Shown one piece after another: positions 8,558 to 18,183 of a DNA stretch of 64,000 bases. This DNA comes from Algoriphagus sp. (lineage in GTDB: Bacteria; Bacteroidota; Bacteroidia; Cytophagales; Cyclobacteriaceae): NCBI RefSeq assembly GCF_013373065.1, contig NZ_JABXIN010000023.1, forward strand, positions 1-64,000, in the 5' to 3' direction. How positions within the stretch are numbered: the first letter of the stretch is position 1; every line of letters begins with the position of its first letter. Position numbers and translations under genes: made by a program. The notes below the pieces were generated by a model. The model ran no database searches, was not told where the DNA came from, and saw only the letters and a program-made list of their open reading frames with translations.

Positions 8558-10234
8558 ATGAAACTTACAATTAAAGTAATTCTACTAGTTGCTTTTTTAA
8601 GCGGCTGTAACACACCAGAGTCCTTTGATGTACTGATAAAAAACGGGCAAATCATAGACGGTTCGGGAAACCCATCCTTTTTAGGCGATGTAGGAATCAA
8701 TGCGGATACTATTGCGTCAATAGGTTCTCTTGAAAACGCAACGGGTAAACTAGAAATTGATGCCACTGGATTAGTGGTTGCGCCTGGGTTTATTAATATG
8801 CTCTCCTGGGCAACAGAGTCTTTAATTGAAGATGGGAAATCTCAAAGTGATATCAGACAGGGAGTAACCTTGGAAGTTTTTGGAGAAGGCTTTTCGATGG
8901 GTCCTTTAAATGATAAAATGAAGGAGGAACTTCTTCAAAGCCAAGGCGATCTTAAATTCAACATTGAATGGACTTCACTAGGAGAATACCTTGAATACTT
9001 GGTTAAAAAAGGTGTTTCTCCAAATGTGGCTTCATTTATCGGTGCGACTACGGTAAGAATAAATCATATTGGCTACGAAGACCGGGTACCTACAGCGGAA
9101 GAAATGGCCTCTATGAAAGCTATGGTCAGAAAAGCCATGGAAGAAGGTGCACTGGGTGTTGGTTCTTCATTGATTTATGCTCCTGCTTTTTATTCCAGCA
9201 CAGAAGAATTAATCGAATTATGCAAGGTAGCCTCAGAATATGATGGCATGTATATCTCACATATGCGAAGTGAGGGGAATCGCATTTTAGAGAGCATAGA
9301 TGAATTAATCCGGATTGCAGATGAGGCAGATATCCGAGCAGAAATCTATCATCTAAAAATGGCCGGTAAGAACAACTGGGATAAGTTTGATCCTGTGGTA
9401 AAAAAAATCGACTCGGCCAGATCAGCCGGATTGAGCATTACTACTGACATGTATACCTATACAGCCGGAGCTACTGGTTTAGATGCCTCTATGCCTCCTT
9501 GGGTTCAAGAAGGGGGCTATGAAAAATGGGCTGAACGACTAAAAGATCCCGAAATCAGAAAACGTGTTTACGAAGAAATGACTACCGCCACCGATGAGTG
9601 GGAGAATTTACTGTATGCAGCTGGAACAGCCGAAAATTTACTTTTAGTTGGTTTTAAAAATGACAGCTTACGCCATTACATTGGAAAAACGCTGGCTGAA
9701 GTGGCAAAAATTCATGGTAAAAGCCCAGAAGAGACTGCTATGGATTTGGTGATTGCAGATGGCAGTCGTGTAGGAACTGTTTACTTTTTAATGTCCGAAG
9801 AGAATGTCAAAAAGGGAATTGCTTTACCCTATATGAGTTTCGGCTCAGATGCGGGGTCTTTGGCACCGGAAGGAGTCTTCTTAAAGTCAAGTACACACCC
9901 ACGGGCTTTTGGTAATTTTTCAAGATTACTGGGAAAATATGTGAGAGACGAAAAAGTAATTCCCATAGAAGAAGCCATTTATAAACTTACTTCTTTACCT
10001 GCGAGTAATTTGAAAATAGAGAAGCGAGGGGCTATAAAAACAGGATATTATGCCGATTTAGCCTTATTTAACCCTAATGAAGTGCAGGACAATGCAACCT
10101 TTGAAGACCCAATGCAATATTCAACCGGAATGAAGCATGTTTTTGTAAACGGGACTCAAGTACTTAAAAATGGAGAACATACAGGAGCTACTCCTGGAAT
10201 GGTCGTAAGAGGGCCAGGTTGGAAGAAAAAGTAA
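8558..10234 (+). CDS. D-aminoacylase-like amidohydrolase lipoprotein
   Basis: 558 residues. The signal peptide ends in a lipobox (LSGC, Cys17), so this is probably a periplasm-facing lipoprotein. The amidohydrolase-3/N-acyl-D-amino-acid deacylase fold is clear: DVLIKNGQIIDGSGN at the start, ISHMRSEG (His235), YHLKMAG (His265), SFGSDAG (Asp431) and a C-terminal return to the small beta-sandwich. The usual HxH motif on the first barrel strand is replaced by NMLSWA (residues 80-85), and the GNCG cysteine of classic D-aminoacylase reads FGEG (Glu110). It probably hydrolyses N-acyl-D-amino acids or dipeptides, perhaps for peptidoglycan salvage; whether it is active needs testing. Confidence 0.85.
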   Translation: MKLTIKVILLVAFLSGCNTPESFDVLIKNGQIIDGSGNPSFLGDVGINADTIASIGSLENATGKLEIDATGLVVAPGFINMLSWATESLIEDGKSQSDIRQGVTLEVFGEGFSMGPLNDKMKEELLQSQGDLKFNIEWTSLGEYLEYLVKKGVSPNVASFIGATTVRINHIGYEDRVPTAEEMASMKAMVRKAMEEGALGVGSSLIYAPAFYSSTEELIELCKVASEYDGMYISHMRSEGNRILESIDELIRIADEADIRAEIYHLKMAGKNNWDKFDPVVKKIDSARSAGLSITTDMYTYTAGATGLDASMPPWVQEGGYEKWAERLKDPEIRKRVYEEMTTATDEWENLLYAAGTAENLLLVGFKNDSLRHYIGKTLAEVAKIHGKSPEETAMDLVIADGSRVGTVYFLMSEENVKKGIALPYMSFGSDAGSLAPEGVFLKSSTHPRAFGNFSRLLGKYVRDEKVIPIEEAIYKLTSLPASNLKIEKRGAIKTGYYADLALFNPNEVQDNATFEDPMQYSTGMKHVFVNGTQVLKNGEHTGATPGMVVRGPGWKKK

Positions 10235-10312
10235 AAATAATCGCTGTGTAATTGCTTACTCTAAACGCCTGAAGATTCAGAGGGCTAAGCCTCAAGGCAT
10301 AAAATCAAATAA

Positions 10313-11335
10313 ATGAACAGAACATTAAACTTTCAAAAAAACCTAATCATCATAGGAGTACCGATTTTGATGGTTGGAATAATGATAATTCTAGCCAAAA
10401 CATCCATTTTTAGTTTAAATCCCAAAAGTTTATCGATTGGAATTACGATTGACTTGTTGTTTACCGTTCCTTTGATTTATTTCTTACTTATCAGAAAAAC
10501 GAACATTCCAAAAACAACAATACTCGCATTTTTAATTTTGGGAATGGTCGTCTGCTCATTCATACTTCCCTCACAGAATCAATATTTTTTAGACTTTTTT
10601 AAAACATGGGTATTTCCAATAATTGAACTTTCCATCATATCCTATGTAATCTTCAATATTAACAAAGCTATTAAACGATATAAACTCAAGAAAAATGAAA
10701 ATGTGGATTTTTTTACAGCATTGAAAAGTACATGCTATGAAATACTTCCAAAAGCTGTAGTTATCCCAGTGGTAACCGAAATTGCAGTTTTTTATTATGG
10801 ATTTGTTAATTGGAAAAAGAAGAAACTCCGTGAAAATGAATTCTCCTATCACAAAGAAAGTGGCACAGTTCCCATACTCATTACCATCATCTTCCTAGTT
10901 ATAATAGAAACTGCCATTTTCCACATTCTCCTTGAAAAATGGAGCGTGACCGCAGCATGGTTTTTAACTTTTTTAAGTATTTATTCCGGAATTCAGCTTT
11001 TTGGGTTTTTAAAATCAATGTCCAGAAGACCTATAGTAATCGAAAATGATAGGTTATTCCTTCGATATGGAATTATGAATGAAACCACCATTGATTTAGA
11101 AACTATTGACAGCATTGAGATTTCATCAATAGATATAGAGCTTAACCATGAAACTCGTAAGCTATCATTTTTAGGTGAAATGGAAAGTCACAATGTGATA
11201 ATCAGGTTAAAGCAAGAAAACATGCTGTATGGATTTTATGGAATAAAACGCAAGTACAGGAATCTATTATTACACGTTGACGATAAAAATGAATTTAAGG
11301 ACAAAATAAATGCGGCCTTACAACAACGCTTATAG
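10313..11335 (+). CDS. Polytopic membrane protein with C-terminal PH-like domain
   Basis: 340 residues with about six or seven hydrophobic helices (around residues 10-30, 40-60, 68-88, 95-115, 145-165, 193-213 and 220-235). A soluble C-terminal segment from about residue 240, reading PIVIENDRLFLRYG, resembles the bacterial PH domain found at the ends of membrane proteins. I do not recognise a named family. It sits alone between the amidohydrolase and a second esterase, with about 78 bases upstream. There is no catalytic motif. The membrane location is secure; the function is unknown. Confidence 0.6.
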   Translation: MNRTLNFQKNLIIIGVPILMVGIMIILAKTSIFSLNPKSLSIGITIDLLFTVPLIYFLLIRKTNIPKTTILAFLILGMVVCSFILPSQNQYFLDFFKTWVFPIIELSIISYVIFNINKAIKRYKLKKNENVDFFTALKSTCYEILPKAVVIPVVTEIAVFYYGFVNWKKKKLRENEFSYHKESGTVPILITIIFLVIIETAIFHILLEKWSVTAAWFLTFLSIYSGIQLFGFLKSMSRRPIVIENDRLFLRYGIMNETTIDLETIDSIEISSIDIELNHETRKLSFLGEMESHNVIIRLKQENMLYGFYGIKRKYRNLLLHVDDKNEFKDKINAALQQRL

Positions 11336-11656
11336 CTTATAAAGATCTAACTCTGCTGGCACGAAAAGGAAAAATCGAATTAATCGATAAGTCCACAGAA
11401 TAGATGATTTATCTCAAAGTTGAAAAACTCTTCTATTTGAGATCTTAGGTAATGGTACTAAGAATCAAGCTTTCTTATAGTCTCACAACTAATTATACCT
11501 CTATTATTTACAAATTTTGTTCGAAGACGATACAATACTGACCAATATCGAACGATTTCAGTCTTTGAACCGTGCTATTTGAGCCCTTATAAGCCATTTT
11601 TGAATTGGTAGTCTTTTGGCATAAGGATTTGTACCAAAACAAATTCTTTTAATTCC
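11336..11656. other. Intergenic region, no gene seen
   Basis: 321 bases before the CBM20-like esterase. It is AT-rich with no ORF, RNA fold or strong repeat that I can support. It probably holds the promoter of the downstream esterase. Confidence 0.4.
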
Positions 11657-13306
11657 ATGAGATTACTATTCACACCCATTTTCGTTTTCCTATCCTTGAT
11701 TGCCTTTAGTCAAGAATTAACTACAATAGAAGTCTACGTCCCCAATAAAGAGGACAAAGTTTATATTGTGGGAAACCAAGATGCCCTAGGCAATTGGCAG
11801 GCTGATCAAGTAAAAATGGAAAAGGTTTCTGACCTCAAGCGGTCCATTACACTAAAACTTGAATTTCCGGCAGAATTCAAATTCACGAAAGGAAGTTGGG
11901 ATAGTGAAGGAATTGTAAAAAGCCTATCTCACAATCCTAACCTAAGGATTGAGAATATAAATGATGAAAAATCATTTGAGGTAAAGACCTGGATGGATAA
12001 CATTCAGTCAGAAAAACTTGATCTAGACTATGATATCAAGTTCATCAATTCCGATTTTTTAGGCGACAAAAGAATGATCAAAGTATATCTGCCTCAAAAT
12101 TATTCTCATGACAAAAAGTATCCTGTCATCTACCTGACTGATGGAGAAACTCAAAATTTTGAAGTAGCAAAAGGGTATATCAATGCCCTTTCACAGCCAA
12201 GTTTCAATATTATTCCTCCCACTATTTTGGTCGGAATAGTTCACAAAAATCGAAATGAGGAATTATTTAATCAGCAAAGTGGAAAATACTTTACTGAATA
12301 TTTACTGCAGGAGTTGATTCCTTATATAAACTCAGCCTACAGCACCTCAGGTTTCAATGCGATGATTGGTCACTCTAACGGAGCCGAGTATAATCATATT
12401 TTAATGATGAGAAATGACAATCCATTTCGTGGATTCATCAGTCTTTCAACATCTTTCGCCGGCATGGGAAATAAAGAAAATGAGTTGGCCGCGTTTTTCA
12501 GACAATACGACGGAACAAAGATGTTCTACTTTTTAGCAAACGCAACTATGGATTCGCCAGATAGAATACTGTATGGCAACACCATAGACAGCCTTTATAA
12601 AAAGAATCCCAACACGAATATAGAGTTCAGCAAAAAAACATTCGATGCGGACCATGTCACCATCGTACCTCATGCTATGCTTGATGGCTTGAAATATATC
12701 TATCAAGATTATAAAAACATGGAAGCTTACCCTACGATTTATGATTACAGTAAGAATTATCTAGCTAATCTCAAAGAAACTTATGGAATTGATGGGAAAT
12801 ATGAATTCCTTGATTTACAAGGATATTTCAGTGACATCATCGGAAATAGAAAATTAGATGAATATAAATTCCTGATCAATTTTATCGAAGAACAAAAGTT
12901 ATGGCTAGGGGGCGGGTTTGATCCTATTAACATTTCGAATCACTATGCCATGATGAAAATGTACCCTGAAAATATCACTTACTATACGAAAGGCCTCGAA
13001 GGATTTGATGGATTTACAGAAAAAATGGAAACATTTCCGATTCTATACTTTTCCAATATTACCAAAGCCATTGATTCCTATAAAATGGAGAATAAGATAA
13101 GCGAAGGAATTGCTTTTCTTGAAAAAAGTAGAGAGAAATTATCAGAGCCGTACTTTCTTGAAATGACCTATTACCTGGCTAAGTTATCTCTTGAGAACGG
13201 CGTTGACCTGAATAAAGGGAAGGAAGCATTAAACTTTTGCAAAAACAACTTTAGAAAAAACAATGTGTTTACAATGGAAGATTTGAAGGACCTTGAAAAC
13301 TATTAA
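11657..13306 (+). CDS. Secreted esterase with N-terminal CBM20-like domain
   Basis: 549 residues. A signal peptide (about residues 1-18) is followed by a starch-binding-like beta domain (residues about 20-110: VEVYVPN-like strand, VYIVGNQDALGNWQ and EFKFTKGSW, typical of CBM20). An esterase D-type alpha/beta hydrolase follows (IKVYLPQNYSHDKKYPVIYL, then GHSNGAEY with Ser240, and ADHVTIVP with probable catalytic His333). The last 170 residues are helical, perhaps TPR-like. A shorter truncated paralogue follows. The likely role is cleaving ester groups on polysaccharides or siderophore-like substrates outside the cytoplasm; the substrate is not determinable. Confidence 0.8.
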   Translation: MRLLFTPIFVFLSLIAFSQELTTIEVYVPNKEDKVYIVGNQDALGNWQADQVKMEKVSDLKRSITLKLEFPAEFKFTKGSWDSEGIVKSLSHNPNLRIENINDEKSFEVKTWMDNIQSEKLDLDYDIKFINSDFLGDKRMIKVYLPQNYSHDKKYPVIYLTDGETQNFEVAKGYINALSQPSFNIIPPTILVGIVHKNRNEELFNQQSGKYFTEYLLQELIPYINSAYSTSGFNAMIGHSNGAEYNHILMMRNDNPFRGFISLSTSFAGMGNKENELAAFFRQYDGTKMFYFLANATMDSPDRILYGNTIDSLYKKNPNTNIEFSKKTFDADHVTIVPHAMLDGLKYIYQDYKNMEAYPTIYDYSKNYLANLKETYGIDGKYEFLDLQGYFSDIIGNRKLDEYKFLINFIEEQKLWLGGGFDPINISNHYAMMKMYPENITYYTKGLEGFDGFTEKMETFPILYFSNITKAIDSYKMENKISEGIAFLEKSREKLSEPYFLEMTYYLAKLSLENGVDLNKGKEALNFCKNNFRKNNVFTMEDLKDLENY

Positions 13307-13426
13307 AAGGTATTTGGCTAGTAAAAAGAACCCTACAGCACCAAAAATTAGAAACTTTCAAAATAGCTGCCATCCCTATACAAACCCTAGTGAATAAGTA
13401 TCCTATCCAATAAAAACAAGTTAACA

Positions 13427-13738
13427 ATGAATAGAATTACGGTTATCATCATCCTGACCTGTATCCAAATATATTCAGTCTTTGGGCAGTCAGACTTTGA
13501 TGTAAACATTAAATCTAAAGCACTTGAGGACGAATGGAAAATCAAAATTCATCTCCCCCAAGATTACAGTGAAGACAAGTTTTATCCGGTAATCTATATT
13601 ACAGATGCCAATTCAGATAACTTTGAAATCGCTAGTAATTATATCGATATGTTATCTCTTCCCGATTATGATGTAATTCCAAAATGCATCCTTGTTGGCA
13701 TAACTCAAAAGCAAAGATTAACAGAGCTCGACCCCTAA
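13427..13738 (+). pseudogene. Truncated esterase paralogue
   Basis: 103 codons with a signal peptide (MNRITVIIILTCIQIYSVFG), then KIHLPQDYSEDKFYPVIYIT and PKCILVGITQKQR. These match the esterase part of the preceding gene up to about its residue 193, without the CBM20-like domain. The frame then stops (TAA at 13736) before the nucleophile elbow, and the following 160 bases contain only short degenerate open stretches. It is therefore a 3'-truncated remnant. A short secreted protein could still be made, but it cannot be a working hydrolase. Confidence 0.7.
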
Positions 13739-13899
13739 AAGTCACCTCATATAGAGTATTTGAAGACCAATCTAAAGCCTTAATAATCTTATATTCAAGA
13801 ACTTTCGAAAACATGCGGGTTCATTTTTATAGAAGGAATTCCAAGAGAATTCCCTAAATTGTTTCAATCTGAAATTTTTACCCTCTTGAAAATCCTTTT

Positions 13900-14541
13900 A
13901 TGCACCAATCAAATCTATTATCAACCCTAAAACCCAAAACCTATTCCGATTTGATTTTTGCATTGGTATGGGTTTTTATCATTCTCCTAGCATATCGCTT
14001 CATCATTGTTACAGCTCTTCCCTATTATGGATTAACAGAGGATGCCATGGGAAGATGGTGGGATTATAAATGGTCGCTTATTGGACACATTTCAGGAGGT
14101 ATTTTGGCCCTTGTTATTGGTCCGTTTCAATTCTGGAAAGCATTTCGAAGTAAGTATCTAACTATTCACCGATGGATGGGTAGGATTTACATTACCGCGA
14201 TTTTATTCAGCGTCATATCTGCTACTTTTTTGGCTTGGACAAGCGCCATTAATGCTGCTGAAATCAATTGGGCACTTGGACTACAAGGACTAGCTTTTGT
14301 TTGGTTTGTCACCACATTTATGGCCTACCTATCCATAAGAAGGAAACGAATCCAACAACATAAAGAGTGGATGATCAGAAGCTACGTGGTCACCTTTGCC
14401 TTTATAACATTCCGGATATTAAGTGACTCTCCAATCAATGAATATTTTGGAGTTGCTATTTCCGGCGCTACCTGGTTATGGGTTTCCTGGTCAATTCCCC
14501 TTTTGATTTCAGAGGTATTTATTAACTGGAACAAAAAATAA
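13900..14541 (+). CDS. DUF2306 family membrane protein
   Basis: 213 residues with about six transmembrane helices. DUF2306 hallmarks are visible: LIGHISGGILALVIGPFQF, then IHRWMGRIYI and QQHKEWMIRSYVVTFAFITF, in which the histidines sit at helix ends and could coordinate haem or quinone (inference). It is an inner-membrane protein and monocistronic. The start at 13900 is the only reasonable ATG before the first helix. The function of the family is not established. Confidence 0.85.
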   Translation: MHQSNLLSTLKPKTYSDLIFALVWVFIILLAYRFIIVTALPYYGLTEDAMGRWWDYKWSLIGHISGGILALVIGPFQFWKAFRSKYLTIHRWMGRIYITAILFSVISATFLAWTSAINAAEINWALGLQGLAFVWFVTTFMAYLSIRRKRIQQHKEWMIRSYVVTFAFITFRILSDSPINEYFGVAISGATWLWVSWSIPLLISEVFINWNKK

Positions 14542-14582
14542 TAGTTTCCAAGAGTTAGGATTTAAGGAATTTAGACGAGCTT

Positions 14583-14861
14583 ATGTTGGGCTTGATCACT
14601 GCAATTGTATTTTCAGATGGCATCGTACTCTTTCCTAGATTTAACTCTATTACAGAAATAATAATAGAGATGATTTTGGCATTACTTATTCTCTGAAAAA
14701 TTAATAATTCTATCACTCAAAGAAAGAAAGCATTTATTTGGGACACTTTTCCTTTAATTCAGCTAATCCCAAGTTTGATTTTAGCAATCGGCTTTAATTC
14801 TGAAATACGTCTTTATCTTATTTGAAATTTTTTTATTCGAAAAGAACGATTTAGCCATTAG
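14583..14861 (+). pseudogene. Decayed membrane-protein ORF with two in-frame TGA codons
   Basis: From the ATG at 14583 the frame reads MLGLITAIVFSDGIVLFPRF, then a second hydrophobic helix ending ALLIL, a TGA (14694), KINNSITQRKKAF, a third helix around LIPSLILAIGF, a second TGA (14823), then a basic tail and TAG at 14859. Both TGA codons fall where a Trp (TGG) would fit at a membrane boundary, so two single-base changes could have inactivated a small membrane protein. The family is unknown. The rest of the 14542-15033 gap shows nothing else I can name. Confidence 0.4.
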
Positions 14862-15033
14862 CTAAAAAAGACCTTTCAGAAATAATTTTTTAACTTGTTG
14901 TAAATGAGGATTTTTGAATGAAATCTCAGTCAAAAACTCCAGTATTGGTTATTTGAGAGTCAAAAAAGCCCATAACGATACCAAAAGGGTACAGTAAAAA
15001 GTTTCGCTTCATTAAAGAGAGATATTTCCGCCA

Positions 15034-15891
15034 ATGAGAGTCTTTAGAAAAATTAGGCAAATTTTCCTTTCTGAGAATCGATTCAGCAAATATATCCTAT
15101 ATGCCATTGGCGAAATCTTCCTTGTGGTCATTGGAATTTTAATCGCTTTGCAAATAAATACATGGAACGATAATCGAATAAAAAATGGTCAGGTTAAATC
15201 GTATGCCTTAAAATTAATCTCCGACCTTAGTCAAGACATTCAGGAAGTTAAGTTCATCAAGTGGGAGGCTGAAGCCGCCTATATCAGATTGGATAGTTTG
15301 ATTAATTACACAAGGAACCTTAGCATAGAAGACTATAAAAATTTAGATTTTTACGTACTAACATACAATGCTCGCTATAGACCCTATTCCTGGAATCGCT
15401 CCTCATACGAAGAACTGAAATCTACAGGGATATTGGGCTATTTTGATAATGACAGTCTAGTAAACCGATTAGTCAAATATGAAGCTTTTACCAAGCATTT
15501 GGATGCAGATTACCTAGAGGACATTGAGTTGATAAGAGATGCCAATAAATTGATGCATAAGGCCGTAAACTTTAATTATAAAGGGAATCCTCTTTCGATT
15601 AGAAAAATTACAACGCCATACCAAGTTGATGAAGTAGAAATTATTGACTTCCATCAAGCTGATTTTTACGAAGAGTTGGAGCAACAGAGACTAGATTTTA
15701 TAAACAGGGATAAAAAATTGCTGAATGAGATTATTAATTCATATGTGGATTTAAAATTTAACTTCAATACGAGATATAGTATTGAGTTACCGCGATTAAT
15801 AAATGACGCAGAATCAATTATTAAGCTTTTGGAGAATGTTTATTTAATTGATGACATTGAAAATGGAAAAATTGAAAGGTACAAAATCTAA
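15034..15891 (+). CDS. DUF6090 family protein 5
   Basis: 285 residues, a lone copy about 10 kb from the tandem array. The N-terminal module is conserved (MRVFRKIRQIFLSENRFSK, then the helix IGEIFLVVIGILIALQIN, about residues 24-42), followed by a long helical, probably extracytoplasmic region. There is no C-terminal beta domain, like copy 4. The start was chosen because it gives the family-typical N-terminus. Function unknown. The 200 bases after it contain a short open stretch (around 15965-16066) without a start that may be another gene remnant. Confidence 0.8.
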   Translation: MRVFRKIRQIFLSENRFSKYILYAIGEIFLVVIGILIALQINTWNDNRIKNGQVKSYALKLISDLSQDIQEVKFIKWEAEAAYIRLDSLINYTRNLSIEDYKNLDFYVLTYNARYRPYSWNRSSYEELKSTGILGYFDNDSLVNRLVKYEAFTKHLDADYLEDIELIRDANKLMHKAVNFNYKGNPLSIRKITTPYQVDEVEIIDFHQADFYEELEQQRLDFINRDKKLLNEIINSYVDLKFNFNTRYSIELPRLINDAESIIKLLENVYLIDDIENGKIERYKI

Positions 15892-16092
15892 GTGTCATCA
15901 GAATTTGGGAAACGACCACTAATCAAATTAAGGACAAGTAAAGCCCAATCAATATGCTATGACTTAGAATAACAATTTTTAAAGTCAGAGATAATCAAGA
16001 GTTCTACAAACGATTAAATGAACTAGGACTAGTGAAATTGAAAAGCAAAGACACTGGAGTCAATTAATTTTTAAAATATCAAAAGAAGCATC

Positions 16093-16458
16093 ATGGCATT
16101 TACACTCACTGATATCCACCCGAAATTACCCATGCGCAACAAGCAGATTACACGGGAATTTTACACCAAACAATTGGGGTTTAAAGAGTTTGGGCGTGCT
16201 GACTTTGATGACTACTTAATGATACAAAAAGACCGGATTCAAATCCATTTTTTTGAGTTTAAAGATCTGGATCCAACGCAGAATTATGGGCAAGTTTATA
16301 TCAGAACTGATCATATTGAGGAATTATATCAATTCTTTTTGGAAAATAAGACTGAAATTCACCCAAACGGCAAATTGGAAATCAAACCCTGGGGACAAAA
16401 GGAATTTTCCATTCTTGATCCGGATTTCAATTTGTTGACCTTTGGGCAAGGTGTTTAA
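16093..16458 (+). CDS. VOC superfamily (glyoxalase/bleomycin resistance-like) protein
   Basis: 121 residues, one pair of beta-alpha-beta-beta-beta modules: LTDIHPKLPMRNKQITREFY at the start, LGFKEFGRADFDDYLMI, IQIHFFEF, then VYIRTDHIEELYQFF and EFSILDPDFNLLTFGQ. This is the usual size and shape of stand-alone bleomycin-binding-type VOC proteins, which work as cytoplasmic dimers and either sequester a drug or act on small substrates. Possible metal-site positions are His53 and the final Asp/Glu region, but the substrate cannot be told. Confidence 0.8.
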   Translation: MAFTLTDIHPKLPMRNKQITREFYTKQLGFKEFGRADFDDYLMIQKDRIQIHFFEFKDLDPTQNYGQVYIRTDHIEELYQFFLENKTEIHPNGKLEIKPWGQKEFSILDPDFNLLTFGQGV

Positions 16459-16524
16459 TAAGGAAAAGTAGCATATTTCGAGTCAAAAGCCCCGTGGAAT
16501 TTTTCAACTAACCTACCCTTTTCA

Positions 16525-17970
16525 TTGAACAAGAAAGTCCTTCTTTTTGTCATTCTGATTTTCGCCCTTCTCGTTGGCTTTCTGACCTCTCTATCAGACC
16601 CAGCCCAAGACGACTCTTACAAATTCGTAGCTATCGATCATTATTTGACCAATCAGGAATTAGTTTCTGACATTGATTCCCTGGCAAAGCTGATAGAGCA
16701 TATACATCCAAATCCCTATCGGTTTGTAGCAAAAAAGGATTTCTACTCCCAATTGGATTCGATAAAAGGTACACTTCCGGATAGTATGTCCACTTTGAAT
16801 TTTTGGAGGTTGGTAGACCAAATCCTAATCCAAATAAATGATGCTCATTCTTATGTGGATGATCGCTTTGTTTTGACTGATTACATTAATAAGGAAAAGC
16901 TATTTTTACCCTTATCTGCTAAAATTCAATCCGAAAAAATAATCATTACCAAAAATGAGGACTTAGAACAGCTTCTTCCTGAGGGAATCGAAATCGAATC
17001 CATTAACGGGAAATCAGCAGAAGAAATCATTGAAGCCTTACTTACTCATGCAACCAAGGAAACTCCCTACCTAAAACGCCTTCAAGTCTCTGATGATTTT
17101 GGGTTTTACTTATGGAAAACCTACGACTGGGAATCAGAATTTAAAATTCATTTCAAGGATAAAAACTCAGCCACATTGGATTCAATTACCTTAAAGGGGA
17201 TACCTTGGGAAAAAAGAAAAAAATCGTCCGCAGCAGAAAGGGATTCCTTCACTTTCAAATTTTTAAATAAATCGACCGGATATCTTAAGATCACCGATTT
17301 CAATGGTGATGAAGATGAGATTCTAACCTTTTACGAAGAATCATTTAATGCTATGAAGGAGGCAAATACCACCCATTTAATAATAGATTTTAGGGGACAT
17401 CAAGGAGGTGCTGACAACTATGGAGAACATTTGGCTAAATACATTGCCCGTCAACCTTTTCGAAAATTATCCAAAGCCTATTGGAAGATTACACCTGAAT
17501 TCAAAGAAGCATTTGACAGACGCTTTGTCCCCAAAGGTATACGGTGGTTCAAACCTATCTACTTGGTCAATGAATATTCCAGTGTGTTTTATGGAGCCAA
17601 ACCTAATGAATTGATTACAGTCACTTATAAAATGAAAAAACCTCTTCCTGAAAAGGAACGATTCCTTGGGGAAGTTTACCTTATCACCGATCACCAAACT
17701 TTTTCAGCAGCCTCCATTTTTGCTGAAATGTTTAAGTATTTCAAAATGGGAAAAATAATTGGCCAACCCACAGGGAATTTGTATTCATTCAATGGATTTG
17801 CCTTGGTAAACCCAACCCTTCCTCATTCGAAAATATCCTTTCAGGTTTCATCCGTTTATAATATTGCCAATAACCAAGAGCAGGGATTACAATCAGTCGA
17901 ACCTGATATTTTTATTGATCCCAAGGACGACCCAAATACTTACATCCTAGAAAACTTGATTAGAAATTAG
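16525..17970 (+). CDS. S41 family (C-terminal processing-like) peptidase
   Basis: 481 residues beginning at a TTG codon (16525); I see no better upstream ATG, and the TTG start gives a clean signal-anchor (VLLFVILIFALLVGFLTSL). The tail-specific protease core is visible: TGYLKITDFNG, HLIIDFRGHQGGADNYG (about residues 286-302) and the nucleophile region DHQTFSAAS with Ser394, followed by GKIIGQPTGN. No classical PDZ domain is obvious, as in several Bacteroidota S41 proteins. It probably works in the periplasm on proteins or peptides. Monocistronic. Confidence 0.85.
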   Translation: MNKKVLLFVILIFALLVGFLTSLSDPAQDDSYKFVAIDHYLTNQELVSDIDSLAKLIEHIHPNPYRFVAKKDFYSQLDSIKGTLPDSMSTLNFWRLVDQILIQINDAHSYVDDRFVLTDYINKEKLFLPLSAKIQSEKIIITKNEDLEQLLPEGIEIESINGKSAEEIIEALLTHATKETPYLKRLQVSDDFGFYLWKTYDWESEFKIHFKDKNSATLDSITLKGIPWEKRKKSSAAERDSFTFKFLNKSTGYLKITDFNGDEDEILTFYEESFNAMKEANTTHLIIDFRGHQGGADNYGEHLAKYIARQPFRKLSKAYWKITPEFKEAFDRRFVPKGIRWFKPIYLVNEYSSVFYGAKPNELITVTYKMKKPLPEKERFLGEVYLITDHQTFSAASIFAEMFKYFKMGKIIGQPTGNLYSFNGFALVNPTLPHSKISFQVSSVYNIANNQEQGLQSVEPDIFIDPKDDPNTYILENLIRN

Positions 17971-18154
17971 AGCCAATAAAAATCAGCTTTTCTAATTTGG
18001 TTCCTGATTTTCACCGGAATCGAGCCAAGCCTACACTCCTTATTTTTTGGACTTCTGCTCACTATGAAAGAGTTAGCCTCCACCACCCCCTTTATATTTA
18101 TCAGGAAAGTGGCTGACAATTATCATGTTTTGCTCATCGAGGAGATCATAACTT

Positions 18155-18183
18155 CATGACATTAACCTAACTCTACTGTCATG
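18155..18183. promoter_or_regulatory. 7-bp perfect inverted repeat spanning the first start codon of the PFOR-Rnf cluster
   Basis: CATGACA (18155-18161) and TGTCATG (18177-18183) are perfect inverted arms around a 15-base spacer. The right arm contains the ATG of the first gene in the cluster. The geometry fits either an operator or a translation-controlling hairpin. Seven-base arms can arise by chance, so this is only a candidate. Confidence 0.3.

Noticed and set aside
14694..14825. Recoded TGA (Trp or Sec) in the small membrane ORF
   Set aside because: Other genes here use TGA as a normal stop (for example the asnB and wza stops), and no SECIS-like element is evident, so a pseudogene is simpler.
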